The position numbers and the translations under genes were made by a program. DNA of 64,000 nucleotides from assembly GCA_031271465.1 (NCBI GenBank), contig JAISVR010000001.1, positions 1 through 64,000 on the forward strand, given 5' to 3'. Shown here one piece after another: positions 44,257-52,866 of the stretch (positions within the stretch are counted from its first letter, which is position 1; each line of letters begins with the position of its first letter). This DNA comes from Prevotellaceae bacterium. Its GTDB lineage: Bacteria; Bacteroidota; Bacteroidia; Bacteroidales; Paludibacteraceae. The notes below the pieces were generated by a model. It worked only from the letters and a program-made list of their open reading frames with translations, was not told the DNA's origin and made no database searches.

Positions 44257-44616
44257 TTAATCTAAATCGGGAATTTCGTTTATCCGGGCATCAGCCCAGA
44301 GATGTTCAATATCGTAAAAAGCACGCGCTTCGGGTTGAAATACATGGGCAAGCACTTGTCCATAATCAAAAACTATCCATTCCGAATTTTCGCGCCCGTC
44401 TACGGCAAAAGGTTTCACTCCGATTTCCTGTTGCACAAAAGTTTTTATCGAATCGGCTATCGAAGCTACATGTGTAGATGAGTTTCCTTCGCAAATCACG
44501 AAATAATCGCAAGCCCGCTCGGGAAGTTGTGTCATATCTACCACTACAATGTGTTTGCCTTTCAGCTCTTGTATGCCTTCTACAATTTTTTCTACAATAA
44601 GAGTGTTTTCTGCCAT
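44257..44616 (-). CDS. rsfS: Ribosome silencing factor RsfS
   Basis: Protein of 119 residues of the Iojap/RsfS family. Characteristic segments are KGKHIVVVDMTQLPERACDYF (core KGKHIVVVDM), VICEGNSSTHVASIADSI and ENSEWIVFDYGQVLAHVF. It binds ribosomal protein uL14 and blocks subunit joining when nutrients are short. It is the first gene of the operon; a TATCTTCG -7-like element (minus strand, about 44650-44643) lies 27 bases upstream. Confidence 0.95.
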   Translation of the reverse strand: MAENTLIVEKIVEGIQELKGKHIVVVDMTQLPERACDYFVICEGNSSTHVASIADSIKTFVQQEIGVKPFAVDGRENSEWIVFDYGQVLAHVFQPEARAFYDIEHLWADARINEIPDLD

Positions 44617-44757
44617 AAAATCTATATCAATTTGGGCGGCGAAGATACGATTAAAATCGCAATTTTCAATCTATTAAAGCAAAACAATCGGAAAAAACAT
44701 TGCATACAACATATTTTTACAACTGTTGTAAAATAAAAAATATTCATTTGAAAACAT

Positions 44758-44765
44758 TACCTTTG
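44758..44765 (+). promoter_or_regulatory. -7 promoter element of aroK
   Basis: TACCTTTG, exact consensus, 16 bases before the start at 44782. It is divergent from the rsfS promoter. Confidence 0.6.
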
Positions 44766-44781
44766 TCCCTGGTTTTTACGA

Positions 44782-45309
44782 ATGGAAACAATGAATCGAG
44801 TTTTTCTGGTAGGCTATATGGGTAGCGGCAAAAGCACTGTGGGTAAATTACTTGCCGAACGATTGGGCTGGTTGTTCATTGATTTGGACTGCTTTATTGA
44901 AAATCGCTATCAGAAAACAGTAAGTCAGATTTTCGACGAAGAGGGGGAAATGGTTTTTCGGAAAATGGAACGCCAAATGTTGTTCGAGATTTCGAAACTT
45001 GAAAACGCGGTAATTTCAACGGGTGGCGGCGCTCCTTGTTTTTCGGATAATATGCAGGAAATAAATCGTAGAGGCACAAGCATTTATTTACAACTGACAG
45101 CCGAAAATCTTGCCGCTCGCTTGCAAGCTGCCTGTATTGACCGACCGCTTGTGCGCAACAAAACGAAAGAGGAATTGCCTGTTTTCATCCAAGAAATGTT
45201 ATTGAAACGAGAGCCGTTTTACACAAAAGCATCGTTTACGGTAGATAACAATGAGAGTAACCCGCAAGCCGTTGTCGATACAATTTTAAATCTTTTACCT
45301 CAAAGCTGA
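44782..45309 (+). CDS. aroK: Shikimate kinase
   Basis: P-loop kinase of 175 residues for the fifth step of the shikimate pathway. Walker A is GYMGSGKSTVGKLLA (residues 11-25), the shikimate-binding region is FIDLDCFIE, followed by EMVFRKMERQ and STGGGAPCF. The lid is CIDRPLVRN. Start could also be the Met at 44791. A second gene of the same pathway, aroA, is 3.8 kb downstream. Confidence 0.95.
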   Translation: METMNRVFLVGYMGSGKSTVGKLLAERLGWLFIDLDCFIENRYQKTVSQIFDEEGEMVFRKMERQMLFEISKLENAVISTGGGAPCFSDNMQEINRRGTSIYLQLTAENLAARLQAACIDRPLVRNKTKEELPVFIQEMLLKREPFYTKASFTVDNNESNPQAVVDTILNLLPQS

Positions 45310-45314
45310 TACTT

Positions 45315-46517
45315 ATGGAAATTATGTTCAAAGAAAGCGAAACACTTTATTCCGAAGAGTTTTTGTTACGCAGCATACCGGCAAGCAAGCGGCTTGTAAT
45401 CGGTATTCCAAAAGAAAATCAATCAATAGAAACACGCCTTGCCCTCACCCCCGAGGGAGTGGAAATTTTGACGGAAGTGGGACACGAAGTACTGTTGCAA
45501 TCGGGCGCCGGACAGGCAATAGGCTATTCCGATTTGAGTTATGCCGAAGCGGGAGCCATTATTGTAAACGATGCCGCAAGCGCTTTTGCTGCCGATATTG
45601 TACTCAAAATTGCTCCGCCCACACCACAGGAAATAAGTTTGATGAACGACCGCGCCGCTTTGTTTTCCCTGCTACAACTCAGCCTTTTGTCGCGAGAAAG
45701 CGTGCGATTGATGATGCAGAAAAAAATCAACGCTGTGGCTTACGAACTGATAAAAGACAAACAGCGCAAATTCCCTGTACTGAATTCGCTTTCCGAGATT
45801 GAAGGCATCGCTGCCGTTTCGATAGCTTCGCAATACATGAGCAGCGACAACGGCGGGAAAGGCTTGCTGCTAGGCGGCATTGCAGGCGTTTCGGCTACCG
45901 AAGTGATTATTCTCGGGGCAGGAATTGCAGGGATTTCGGCTGCGCGTACAGCTATGGCACTTGGTGCACAGGTGAAAATTTTCGACCACGATATAAACAA
46001 ACTCCGCAAATTGCAACAACTGCTCGGGCAGCATGTATTTACCTCCGTAATTCATCCTAAGGTATTGTTCAAAGCGCTGTTGTCGGCAGATGCGGTTATC
46101 GGCATGCTAAAATACATCAACGGCTCGGAGCGGTTTATGATAGCGGAAGATTTGGTGCGCACGATGAAAAAAGGTGCTGTTATAGTCGATTTGAGTGTCG
46201 ACCAACATGGCTGCTTCGAAACTTCGGAATGCCGTCCGTTGTCGAATCCGGCATTTGAAAAACACGGCGTGATTCACTATTGCGTACCCAACCTATCGTC
46301 GCGCGTGGGACGCACGGCATCTATGGCGTTGAGTAATATTTTCACGCCGTTGATGCTCAAAATTGCTGCTACGGGAAGCGTAAAAAAAGCTGCACACAAC
46401 GATTTCGGAATCCGAAACGGTTTGTATATCTACAACGGAATATTAGTTAATCCGCTCATTGGCAAGCATCTCAATATTCCTGCTAACGACATCGGGCTGT
46501 TTATGGCAGGTTTTTAA
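45315..46517 (+). CDS. ald: Alanine dehydrogenase (AlaDH/PNT family)
   Basis: Protein of 400 residues. The AlaDH/PNT N-terminal domain starts at VIGIPKENQSIETRLALTPEG, and the NAD-binding Rossmann motif is ILGAGIAGISAARTAMALGA with acceptor acid in KIFDHD. PNLSSRVGRTASMALSNI near the end is typical. It has about 25 extra N-terminal residues relative to classical Ald. Probable reaction: L-alanine plus NAD to pyruvate, ammonia and NADH. It stands alone, with no pntB beside it, so a transhydrogenase subunit is unlikely. It is 5 bases after aroK. Confidence 0.85.
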   Translation: MEIMFKESETLYSEEFLLRSIPASKRLVIGIPKENQSIETRLALTPEGVEILTEVGHEVLLQSGAGQAIGYSDLSYAEAGAIIVNDAASAFAADIVLKIAPPTPQEISLMNDRAALFSLLQLSLLSRESVRLMMQKKINAVAYELIKDKQRKFPVLNSLSEIEGIAAVSIASQYMSSDNGGKGLLLGGIAGVSATEVIILGAGIAGISAARTAMALGAQVKIFDHDINKLRKLQQLLGQHVFTSVIHPKVLFKALLSADAVIGMLKYINGSERFMIAEDLVRTMKKGAVIVDLSVDQHGCFETSECRPLSNPAFEKHGVIHYCVPNLSSRVGRTASMALSNIFTPLMLKIAATGSVKKAAHNDFGIRNGLYIYNGILVNPLIGKHLNIPANDIGLFMAGF

Positions 46518-46528
46518 AAATAAAGACT

Positions 46529-46536
46529 ACTTTTGC
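46529..46536 (+). promoter_or_regulatory. -7 promoter element of pyrE
   Basis: TACTTTTG, fits TAnnTTTG, 71 bases before the start codon. Confidence 0.5.
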
Positions 46537-46607
46537 AGCCGAAAATTATACCGAACAAAAGATTCTTGTTATCCCTTTATTTACTTATTAAAAACAATTG
46601 AACAACT

Positions 46608-47243
46608 ATGAAAAGAGCCGAAAAAAAAGTAGCTGAAAAATTACTGAAAATCAGAGCTATCAAATTGCAACCAAGCATGCCTTTTACATGGGCATCGGGC
46701 TGGAAATCGCCCATATACTGCGACAACCGTAAAACGCTGTCGTATCCCGAAATCCGTTCGTACATCAAAGAAGAATTTGCGCGCATCATTAAGGAAAAAT
46801 ATCCCGATGTGGAAGTAATTGCGGGTGTTGCCACGGGCGCCATAGCACAAGGTGCGCTGGTGGCGGACGAACTCGGGTTGCCGTTTATCTATGTGCGTTC
46901 TGCTCCCAAAGACCACGGACTGGAAAACCTTATCGAAGGCGACCTTAAACCACACCAAAAAGTGGTGGTGATAGAAGATCTTATCTCTACCGGCGGCAGC
47001 AGCCTCAAAGCTGTGGAGGCAATTCGAAACAATGGCTCCGAGGTGCTTGGAATGCTGGCTATTTTCAGCTACGAATTTCCCGTTTCCATTGAGGCTTTCA
47101 ATGCAAAAAAAGTGGAACTCACTACGCTGAGCAATTATTCTTCGGTGCTTGCCGTTGCGCTCGAAACCGACTACATTGCCGATTCCGAAATGGAAACTTT
47201 GCAGGAATGGCGCAAAGACCCTGCGGCATGGAAAGGGGTATAA
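46608..47243 (+). CDS. pyrE: Orotate phosphoribosyltransferase
   Basis: Type I PRTase of 211 residues that makes OMP from orotate and PRPP in pyrimidine synthesis. The PRPP-binding motif is VVVIEDLISTGGSSLKAV; PFTWASGWKSPIYCDNRKTL and the flexible-loop RSAPKDHG are present. It is a single gene followed by a family A repeat. Confidence 0.95.
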   Translation: MKRAEKKVAEKLLKIRAIKLQPSMPFTWASGWKSPIYCDNRKTLSYPEIRSYIKEEFARIIKEKYPDVEVIAGVATGAIAQGALVADELGLPFIYVRSAPKDHGLENLIEGDLKPHQKVVVIEDLISTGGSSLKAVEAIRNNGSEVLGMLAIFSYEFPVSIEAFNAKKVELTTLSNYSSVLAVALETDYIADSEMETLQEWRKDPAAWKGV

Positions 47244-47261
47244 ATTAACTTTAAGAGTATT

Positions 47262-47325
47262 CGTCATTGCGAGGAACGAAGCAATCCATTCCTGTACTGA
47301 GATTGCTTCGTACCTCGCAATGACG
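47262..47325. repeat. Palindromic intergenic repeat, family A (copy 5)
   Basis: CGTCATTGCGAGGAACGAAG CAATC ... GATTGCTTCG TACCTCGCAATGACG: a compact near-perfect hairpin right after pyrE, possibly serving as its transcript end. Confidence 0.85.
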
Positions 47326-47417
47326 GGGCAGTTGTAGCTCCTCACAACCGGCAGGCAGCAACAGCTAATAACGGACACGCTTAAACAGGGATTATTTCAA
47401 ATAAAAATCTATTTAAC

Positions 47418-47831
47418 ATGACTACTTACGAAAGCAAAATAAAAACCATTGCGGCAAACAACAATGCGGTTTTCAGCAAATTGGCTGACCTTCGAAACCT
47501 GGAAAGCTTAACGAAAAAAATACCGTCTTCATCGGGAGTTTCCGATATGGAATGCGATAAAGATTCGGTGTCGTTTCAGGTAAATCCCGTAGGGAAAATT
47601 ATCCTGCGCATTGTTGAGCGCGAAGAACCGAAAACAATCAAATTTGGAGCCGAAAATTCGCCCATTCCTTTTAATCTGTGGATACAGCTTGTGGGCAAAA
47701 CCGACAGCGAAACGCAACTTAAAGTAAGCCTTAAAACCGACTTGCCTATGATGGTAAAAATGATGGTGGGTAATAAGCTCGGGGGTTTTGTTGACCAATT
47801 TGCCGATATGTTGGCGGGGATAGAATATTAA
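47418..47831 (+). CDS. SRPBCC (START-like) domain protein
   Basis: Protein of 137 residues with the helix-grip pattern: N-terminal [20 protein letters not shown], the [21 protein letters not shown] strands, and the long C-terminal helix [27 protein letters not shown] proteins bind hydrophobic ligands; the ligand here is unknown. It converges on ispD, with a 4-base overlap of the two stop codons. Confidence 0.8.
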   Translation: MTTYESKIKTIAANNNAVFSKLADLRNLESLTKKIPSSSGVSDMECDKDSVSFQVNPVGKIILRIVEREEPKTIKFGAENSPIPFNLWIQLVGKTDSETQLKVSLKTDLPMMVKMMVGNKLGGFVDQFADMLAGIEY

Positions 47832-48499
47832 AAACCGTCGAGAAGTATTTCCGCCATTTTTAAATCGAAAGGTGTAGTAATTTTAATATTTTCTTCATTT
47901 CCCTCGCATAAAAATACCTTTTCTCCGAAGGATTCAATCACACTTGCATCGTCGGTAAACTGCGGGGAAAATTCCTGCCGGTATGCCTGTTTCAACAACC
48001 GGGTGCGAAATACCTGCGGAGTTTGAACCAAGCGGTAATCGGCACGATTTACGGCAGAACTCCCGTTCTCATCAACAAAACGCAGGCTCTCTACCACAGC
48101 GGTTACGGGAACGACACTGCCCCGCTCGTTTGCCAAACGGAAGCAGCGGTCTATTGTGCTGCGGCTTACAAACGGGCGCACCCCGTCGTGCACGGCAATC
48201 AGGCTATCCGCCTCGTTGACAGCTTCCAGTCCGTTTTTTACCGAGTGGAAACGCGTGGCTCCGCCTGTCACGATGCGATGTGGAACGGTGAAACCGTGGG
48301 TTTTGCACAAATTCTGCCAAGATTCGATTTGCGCTTCGGGCAAAACCACTACGATAGCCATTTCTTTATCGTAGTTATAAAACGCCGAAACGGTGTGCAT
48401 CAACACAGGTTTTCCTCCGAGTAGGAGGAATTGTTTGGGCATTTCGGCATTCATGCGCTCGCCTTTGCCGCCGGCTACAATTACGACATGTTTTTTCAT
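47828..48499 (-). CDS. ispD: 2-C-methyl-D-erythritol 4-phosphate cytidylyltransferase
   Basis: Enzyme of 223 residues from Met at 48499. The frame is open to a Met at 48541, but [16 protein letters not shown] is the family N-terminus. The CTP-binding loop [15 protein letters not shown], the [10 protein letters not shown] motif and VQTPQVFR are intact. It catalyses the third step of the non-mevalonate isoprenoid pathway. ispE, the next enzyme, occurs only as a broken fragment 1.3 kb away in this window. Confidence 0.93.
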   Translation of the reverse strand: MKKHVVIVAGGKGERMNAEMPKQFLLLGGKPVLMHTVSAFYNYDKEMAIVVVLPEAQIESWQNLCKTHGFTVPHRIVTGGATRFHSVKNGLEAVNEADSLIAVHDGVRPFVSRSTIDRCFRLANERGSVVPVTAVVESLRFVDENGSSAVNRADYRLVQTPQVFRTRLLKQAYRQEFSPQFTDDASVIESFGEKVFLCEGNEENIKITTPFDLKMAEILLDGF

Positions 48500-48562
48500 T
48501 TGCTTGCTTTTTTTCGGAACGCAAATTACGCATTTTCGCACAAATTACGCAAAAAAAACCTC

Positions 48563-48570
48563 TATCTTTG
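48563..48570 (+). promoter_or_regulatory. -7 promoter element of aroA
   Basis: TATCTTTG, exact consensus, 17 bases before the chosen start, so the 5' leader would be very short. Confidence 0.6.
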
Positions 48571-48587
48571 TCGAAAATTTTGACCGA

Positions 48588-49811
48588 ATGAAGTTTCTCC
48601 TTACGCCTCCCGCCCGTTTGCAAGGCAGCATTGCGTTGCCTGCCTCGAAAAGCATCAGCAACCGCGCATTAATTCTCAGTTCATTAGCTTACAGCGATTT
48701 GCCTGTCGAAAACCTGTCCGATTGCGACGACACGACGGTAATGCTTGCCGCGCTCAACTCCGACAAAGCGGTGTTCGACATCGGTGCGGCGGGCACTTCG
48801 ATGCGTTTTCTCACAGCATTTCTTTCCAAAATTGTGGGGGAATGGATTCTTACCGGCAGCGAGCGCATGAAACAGCGTCCTATCCGACTGCTGGTTGATG
48901 CGCTCAATTCGCTCGGCGCGCGGATTGAGTATGCGGAGAACGAAGGTTTTCCTCCGCTGCGAATCTTCGGCAGTGCGCTGAAAGGCGGCAAAATTGAATT
49001 GGACGGCGGGGTGAGCAGCCAGTATATTTCTGCGTTGCTGATGATTGCGCCTACCATGCAGGAAGGGCTGCAACTCACGCTCACGGGCGATATTATTTCC
49101 ATGCCCTACATTCGCCTCACGCTGCAAATGATGGAAGAGTTTGGCGTGAAAGCGTATTGGAAAAACAATACAATCACCATTCCGCCGCAGCCATACAAAG
49201 CGGTTTGCTATACGGTGGAGGCAGACTGGTCGGCAGCATCGTACTGGTACGAGATGGTAGCCTTGTGCGATGAGGGCGATATTTTTTTACAGGGATTGCA
49301 GAAAAACAGCTTTCAGGGCGATGCTAAAATCGCGGAGATTTTCAAACTCCTGGGCGTGAAAACGGTGTACGAAAAATCGGGTGTGCGCATTACAAAAAAA
49401 GGCAAGCCCATAGACAATATGCGCTACAACTTTGTTGACCAGCCCGATATGGCACAAACTTTCGCGGTGTGCTGCTGTATGCTGGCTGTGCCGTTTCGCT
49501 TTTCGGGGCTGCAAAGCTTGAAAATAAAGGAGACCGACCGCATTGCCGCTCTTATTGCCGAGATGCGTAAAGCAGGTTTTGTGCTTCGCGAGCCTGCTCC
49601 CGGACAACTCGAATGGGCAGGCGAACGCTGCCAAACGCCCGATAATATTGTGATTGATACCTACGACGACCACCGCATGGCAATGGCTTTTGCTCCGATT
49701 GCCCTGCGAATGCCGCTGGCGATAAACAACCCGCAGGTGGTAACAAAATCGTATCCTTCGTTTTGGGACGATTTGCGGGCTGTTGGCTTCGGCATCGAGG
49801 AAATTGCGTAG
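48588..49811 (+). CDS. aroA: 3-phosphoshikimate 1-carboxyvinyltransferase (EPSP synthase)
   Basis: Protein of 407 residues from Met at 48588 (MKFLLTPPARLQGSIALPAS). Longer in-frame starts upstream lie antisense to ispD and before the promoter, so they are rejected. Key motifs: PASKSISNRALIL, GAAGTSMRFLTAFLS (the family's G-N-A-G-T region with N replaced by A), KETDRIAALIAEM and the C-terminal DDHRMAMAFAPIAL. It joins shikimate 3-phosphate and PEP. The stop codon abuts the ispE fragment. Confidence 0.94.
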   Translation: MKFLLTPPARLQGSIALPASKSISNRALILSSLAYSDLPVENLSDCDDTTVMLAALNSDKAVFDIGAAGTSMRFLTAFLSKIVGEWILTGSERMKQRPIRLLVDALNSLGARIEYAENEGFPPLRIFGSALKGGKIELDGGVSSQYISALLMIAPTMQEGLQLTLTGDIISMPYIRLTLQMMEEFGVKAYWKNNTITIPPQPYKAVCYTVEADWSAASYWYEMVALCDEGDIFLQGLQKNSFQGDAKIAEIFKLLGVKTVYEKSGVRITKKGKPIDNMRYNFVDQPDMAQTFAVCCCMLAVPFRFSGLQSLKIKETDRIAALIAEMRKAGFVLREPAPGQLEWAGERCQTPDNIVIDTYDDHRMAMAFAPIALRMPLAINNPQVVTKSYPSFWDDLRAVGFGIEEIA

Positions 49812-49822
49812 AGACGGAGTAA

Positions 49823-49910
49823 AAAATGCTTTCGATGTTGTGGTATCCATCGGGGCGTTTGACTACGATTTTAAGCCAAGATTCATTTTTGCATTCGGAA
49901 ATGAGCGCAT
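49823..49910 (-). pseudogene. ispE 5' fragment, frameshifted
   Basis: The minus strand from 49910 reads MRSFPNAKMNLGLK, then, after a loss of one base near 49868, IVVKRPDGYHNIESIFY. This is the N-terminus of 4-diphosphocytidyl-2-C-methylerythritol kinase (FPNAKxNLGL...KRPDGYHN). Without the frame change a stop follows after 14 codons. The rest of the gene is missing: homology ends at the GTAGAGACGGAGT element beside the aroA stop. Confidence 0.8.
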
Positions 49911-49933
49911 AGATTAAGATTTTTTTGCCAAAA

Positions 49934-49961
49934 GTAGAGACGCAATGCATTGCGTCTCTAC
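49934..49961. repeat. Palindrome GTAGAGACGCAATGCATTGCGTCTCTAC (family E)
   Basis: Perfect 28-base palindrome: the arms are GTAGAGACGCAATG and its complement. A diverged copy lies inside the cysS coding sequence at 60826-60853. Related half arms occur at 49809-49821 and 12565-12588. Confidence 0.85.
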
Positions 49962-50162
49962 ACGACCTCCGTCCAATCGAATTTGCAATTCGATTGCTGT
50001 GAGTATTAGGATTTATAATCCGGTTATTCTTTATTTTGTATTAGTTCGCATTAAAAATGCTCATACTCACGACTTCGGAATTACAAATTCCGAAGGACGG
50101 GTTTTAATTAGATAACAACTTGCATTAACTATTCTACTGCTGACGGGGATTTTCTCTGTTTA

Positions 50163-51551
50163 TTATTTTACTTTTATATACTGCGTGCCGACATAACCTT
50201 TTTTGCCGTTATATTCTACCGCAATCCAACCGTTTGCGGCTTTGCCTGTTACAGTTAATCGACTGCCTTTGGCGAGTTTGGCAACTATTGCGCCGCTTGT
50301 GGACGGCGTGGCGCGAAGGTTTAGCGTGGTAGCGGTTACGGTGGCAGTGGCGGCAGACCGGACGGTTTCGGTTTTTGCTATATTCAAGCCCGGTGCGCCA
50401 ACAAGCACATACATACCAAAGAGTGCACACAGGAAAATCAAAATAATCCACAGCCATTTTCTTTTTCGCCAGACAAATGTAAAGACAGCCGCTATAATTG
50501 CCGTATAAACCAAGGTGTTGCGTATTCCTATTTCGGGGTCGGCAGCACCCGTAACAAGCATCCATAAGCTGCCAATGCCGATAATGCTAAGAAAGCTGCA
50601 AACGATACCCAAAATAACCCCCGGAATGATTCCGCCTTTTTTGGCAATGCTTTCGTCGGCGTGGGAAGTTGTGTAAGAGTTGGAAGTTGATTTTTTCCTT
50701 TTTGAGCCAGAGGAATAAATGTCATCCATCTCCGCAATGGCACGGTCTATCATCTCCACCACCGCAGGCGGGGTCGTCCTATCTGTCACCCGGATCGGTC
50801 CCGGCGTGTACTCGATGCCCTTTTCGGCAAGCTTCTTCACCGCATGCTCCCGCCAAGTCTCGCTGCTATGCGCCGCCCTTTTGTAGTCCGCGATCGCCTC
50901 CGCCGTCTTCCCTTTTTTGTCATACTCATCGGCGCGAAAGAAGAGACCGGTACCAAAAATACCCAAAGACGACTCACGAAGTTTGCCTTTGCCCAATACA
51001 ACAGCCTCGGTCGCGTAGCGCACCGCCGCATCGAAGTCATCCTTATCCTTCGCCTTCATCGCACACTGCATCCACGCCACCGCAGCCTGCTCTCTAAATC
51101 TATCACGGTCGGCATAGAGCGAGTCCCAAACCTCGGGACTGAGGTTGGGATTCCGCTCATAGAAAGTGTCGTAATATTCGCTCCAGTTAGGTGCGTTCAG
51201 AATGTCGTAAACCATCGTGAAACACTCCGCAACCTCTTTGTAATCGAGTTTTTTCATAGCCTCGAAGCCCTCTTTCTCGAACTTCAGGGCGAGGTTCACC
51301 GGACGCAATACTCTGTCGGCAGACTCCTGCGCCATCGCCTCGTAGTCCGCCGCCGTGAGCGTCGATTGCGCGGAGTAGTCGGGGTACTTGCGATTATACT
51401 CCGGACTGTTCAGGTCAACGGGGGTGTATTCGCTCGAACTTTTCGAACTCCACTCTATCCCCTTGTCGGCGGCGTCCGCATAGCCGGGATCGTAGTGTAT
51501 GCCGCCCGCTTTGTCGCGCCACGCGCCGTATCTTTCATCATATTCTGCCAT
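50163..51551 (-). CDS. Hypothetical membrane protein with TPR-like region and C-terminal SH3b domain
   Basis: Protein of 462 residues. The N-terminal 75 residues are polar and Tyr/Asp-rich (MAEYDERYGAWRDKAGGIHY). Helical TPR-like repeats follow (about 85-250; e.g. YDKKGKTAEAIADYKRAAHS). A Ser/Lys linker leads to two or three membrane segments (about 312-385). A bacterial SH3 domain ends the protein (about 400-462: LNLRATPSTSGAIVAKLAKG, WIAVEYNGKKGYVGTQYIKV). SH3b domains often bind cell wall. Base composition of the first half is distinctly G+C-rich compared with the surrounding genes. Function unknown. Confidence 0.78.
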   Translation of the reverse strand: MAEYDERYGAWRDKAGGIHYDPGYADAADKGIEWSSKSSSEYTPVDLNSPEYNRKYPDYSAQSTLTAADYEAMAQESADRVLRPVNLALKFEKEGFEAMKKLDYKEVAECFTMVYDILNAPNWSEYYDTFYERNPNLSPEVWDSLYADRDRFREQAAVAWMQCAMKAKDKDDFDAAVRYATEAVVLGKGKLRESSLGIFGTGLFFRADEYDKKGKTAEAIADYKRAAHSSETWREHAVKKLAEKGIEYTPGPIRVTDRTTPPAVVEMIDRAIAEMDDIYSSGSKRKKSTSNSYTTSHADESIAKKGGIIPGVILGIVCSFLSIIGIGSLWMLVTGAADPEIGIRNTLVYTAIIAAVFTFVWRKRKWLWIILIFLCALFGMYVLVGAPGLNIAKTETVRSAATATVTATTLNLRATPSTSGAIVAKLAKGSRLTVTGKAANGWIAVEYNGKKGYVGTQYIKVK

Positions 51552-51704
51552 ACTAAAAATCTTCTTTTTTCAATTAATAAATTATTTTATATCCTTCCGA
51601 ACGGTTAATGCCACACTATCGGTACATTTCGTCATTCCTCACTTGTGTCGGTAACACACGATAGAGGCGCAACACACCATGCCTCTATTCAAAAATAACT
51701 ATCT

Positions 51705-51783
51705 GTCATTGCGGGCTTGACCCGCAATCGCATAAGGGGGAAACGATGCTTCTTTGGCGATTGCGGATTAAATCCGCAATGAC
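51705..51783. repeat. Palindromic intergenic repeat, family B (copy 1)
   Basis: GTCATTGCGGGCTTGACCCG CAATCG ... CGATTGCGGATTAAATCCGCAATGAC: an outer inverted repeat with small hairpins in each arm. Relatives are at 58241, 61745 and 27979. Confidence 0.85.
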
Positions 51784-51810
51784 GCCGTTCACCGTTTTTC
51801 GACAGCCTGC

Positions 51811-51876
51811 GTACCCTTATAAGGGCAGGGTGGCTACCCCTGCAAGGGTAGGGTCGCTACCCTTATAAGGGTAGGA
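51811..51876. repeat. Cluster of short TACCCTTATAAGGGTA-type palindromes
   Basis: Three or more tandem variants of TACCCTTATAAGGG and TACCCCTGCAAGGGTAG lie directly 3' of the DUF4469-like gene. Confidence 0.7.
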
Positions 51877-51893
51877 CTGCCACCCGTGCGAGG

Positions 51894-52628
51894 TCAGGCT
51901 ACCAGGATACTGTTCGGGTATGCCGCCGTGCGGGTTTCCTTAGTGAACTTGCCGCCCGAACTGCCCTGCGTTATCACCCGCAGCGTCCACTCTCCTGCCG
52001 TAACTGCCGGCGGCAGTACGAACTGCAGCTTCGTAGGGCTGTTGGGCGAGAGTTCCGCCGCCGTGATTCGGATACTGTCCTCACTGCCTGCTTTGGTGAA
52101 ATACACGCCGATTTCTTCGGTTTTGTCGCCTTTTACGGCTAAACGCATGCCCTGTATCAATACCATTTGCCCCACATTAAGCGAATCGGGCTCCTGCCTT
52201 GTTGGGTTCATCACGCTTTGGATTATCGGACCCGTCGGGGCGGGCTGCTCGGCTACGCTTACCGTCAGCCGGCTTACGGCTTCGCGGGCGGCTGTGCCTT
52301 GGGTCAGGTTTATTCGTAGCAATACTTCTTCGGCGGGGATACTGTGCCCCAGCCGGTTGCTCAATATGGAACCTTCGATGCTGATAGAGGCTTGAAAGAG
52401 GTCGGTTACCACATTGTAGCCTTCGCATATGGCTGCGATGCATTCGGCGAAGACAAGTTTTACGAAGGCTTCACCGTTTACATTGAGCGTAGCTATTTGC
52501 TTGTTTTCCATTCGCCTGATAATGTCCGGCAAGTAGAGCGTACCCAACACTTGGGGGCGCAGGTAGTAGTCGTTCGTTACTTCTTTCGTTAGCTCATTTT
52601 GGTGAGCCGTTGCTTTGATGTTTGTCAT
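51894..52628 (-). CDS. HU/IHF-like DNA-binding and DUF4469-type protein
   Basis: Protein of 244 residues. The N-terminal part (about 1-125) fits the Bacteroidota HU-like variant of the Bvu_2165 type: YYLRPQVLGTLYLPDIIRRM, EAFVKLVFAECIAAICEGYNV, then FQASISIEGSILS. After a Pro-rich linker (EQPAPTGP) the C-terminal domain looks like the DUF4469 Ig-like module (LNVGQMVLIQGMRLAV...EWTLRVITQ). I recall this combination in Bacteroidales hypothetical proteins, sometimes in multicopy; role unknown, DNA binding inferred. G+C-rich like its neighbour. Confidence 0.65.
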   Translation of the reverse strand: MTNIKATAHQNELTKEVTNDYYLRPQVLGTLYLPDIIRRMENKQIATLNVNGEAFVKLVFAECIAAICEGYNVVTDLFQASISIEGSILSNRLGHSIPAEEVLLRINLTQGTAAREAVSRLTVSVAEQPAPTGPIIQSVMNPTRQEPDSLNVGQMVLIQGMRLAVKGDKTEEIGVYFTKAGSEDSIRITAAELSPNSPTKLQFVLPPAVTAGEWTLRVITQGSSGGKFTKETRTAAYPNSILVA

Positions 52629-52699
52629 AAGTGTTTTTAATTTAAAGGTTTTGTAACTTTGTATTGTTTTTCTTTTTATGTAATTTCTTTTAATATAAC

Positions 52700-52855
52700 T
52701 CTTCCGCTTCGGAGTATCTTAATATATTAACCCCTCCCCCCCTGCGGGGTACTCCCCTTAAAATAAGGGGGAGAGCTGTTGCTAAGGCGTTGGTTTTATA
52801 CAACAGGGTGGTTTGTGCATAATTTTCCCCTGAGTGCCCCAACGGGGGGAGGGAT
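52700..52855. repeat. Composite intergenic repeat, family C (copy 5)
   Basis: CGGGGTACTCCCCTTAAAAT, GGCGTTGGTTTTATACAACA and CCCCAACGGGGGGAGGG blocks, same order as in copies 1 and 4. Confidence 0.7.
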
Positions 52856-52866
52856 TGGATTTGTAG

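Larger units (their letters stand above)
49812..50162. other. Intergenic stretch with ispE fragment and palindromes
   Basis: Besides the ispE fragment it holds the palindrome at 49934-49961 and several short inverted repeats (for example TCGAATTTGCAATTCGA about 49978-49994 and CGGAATTACAAATTCCG about 50077-50093). No intact gene. Confidence 0.65.
51552..51893. other. Intergenic stretch with palindromic repeats
   Basis: Contains the family B palindrome (51705-51783) and a cluster of short palindromes based on TACCCTTATAAGGGTA (51811-51876). No gene is seen. Confidence 0.65.

Noticed and set aside
48393..48587. Longer N-terminus for aroA
   Set aside because: It is antisense to ispD and lies upstream of the TATCTTTG element; the EPSP synthase domain begins at 48588.
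49552..49822. Extension of the ispE-like frame across aroA on the minus strand
   Set aside because: Only the part 49823-49910 matches IspE; the rest is the antisense of aroA.
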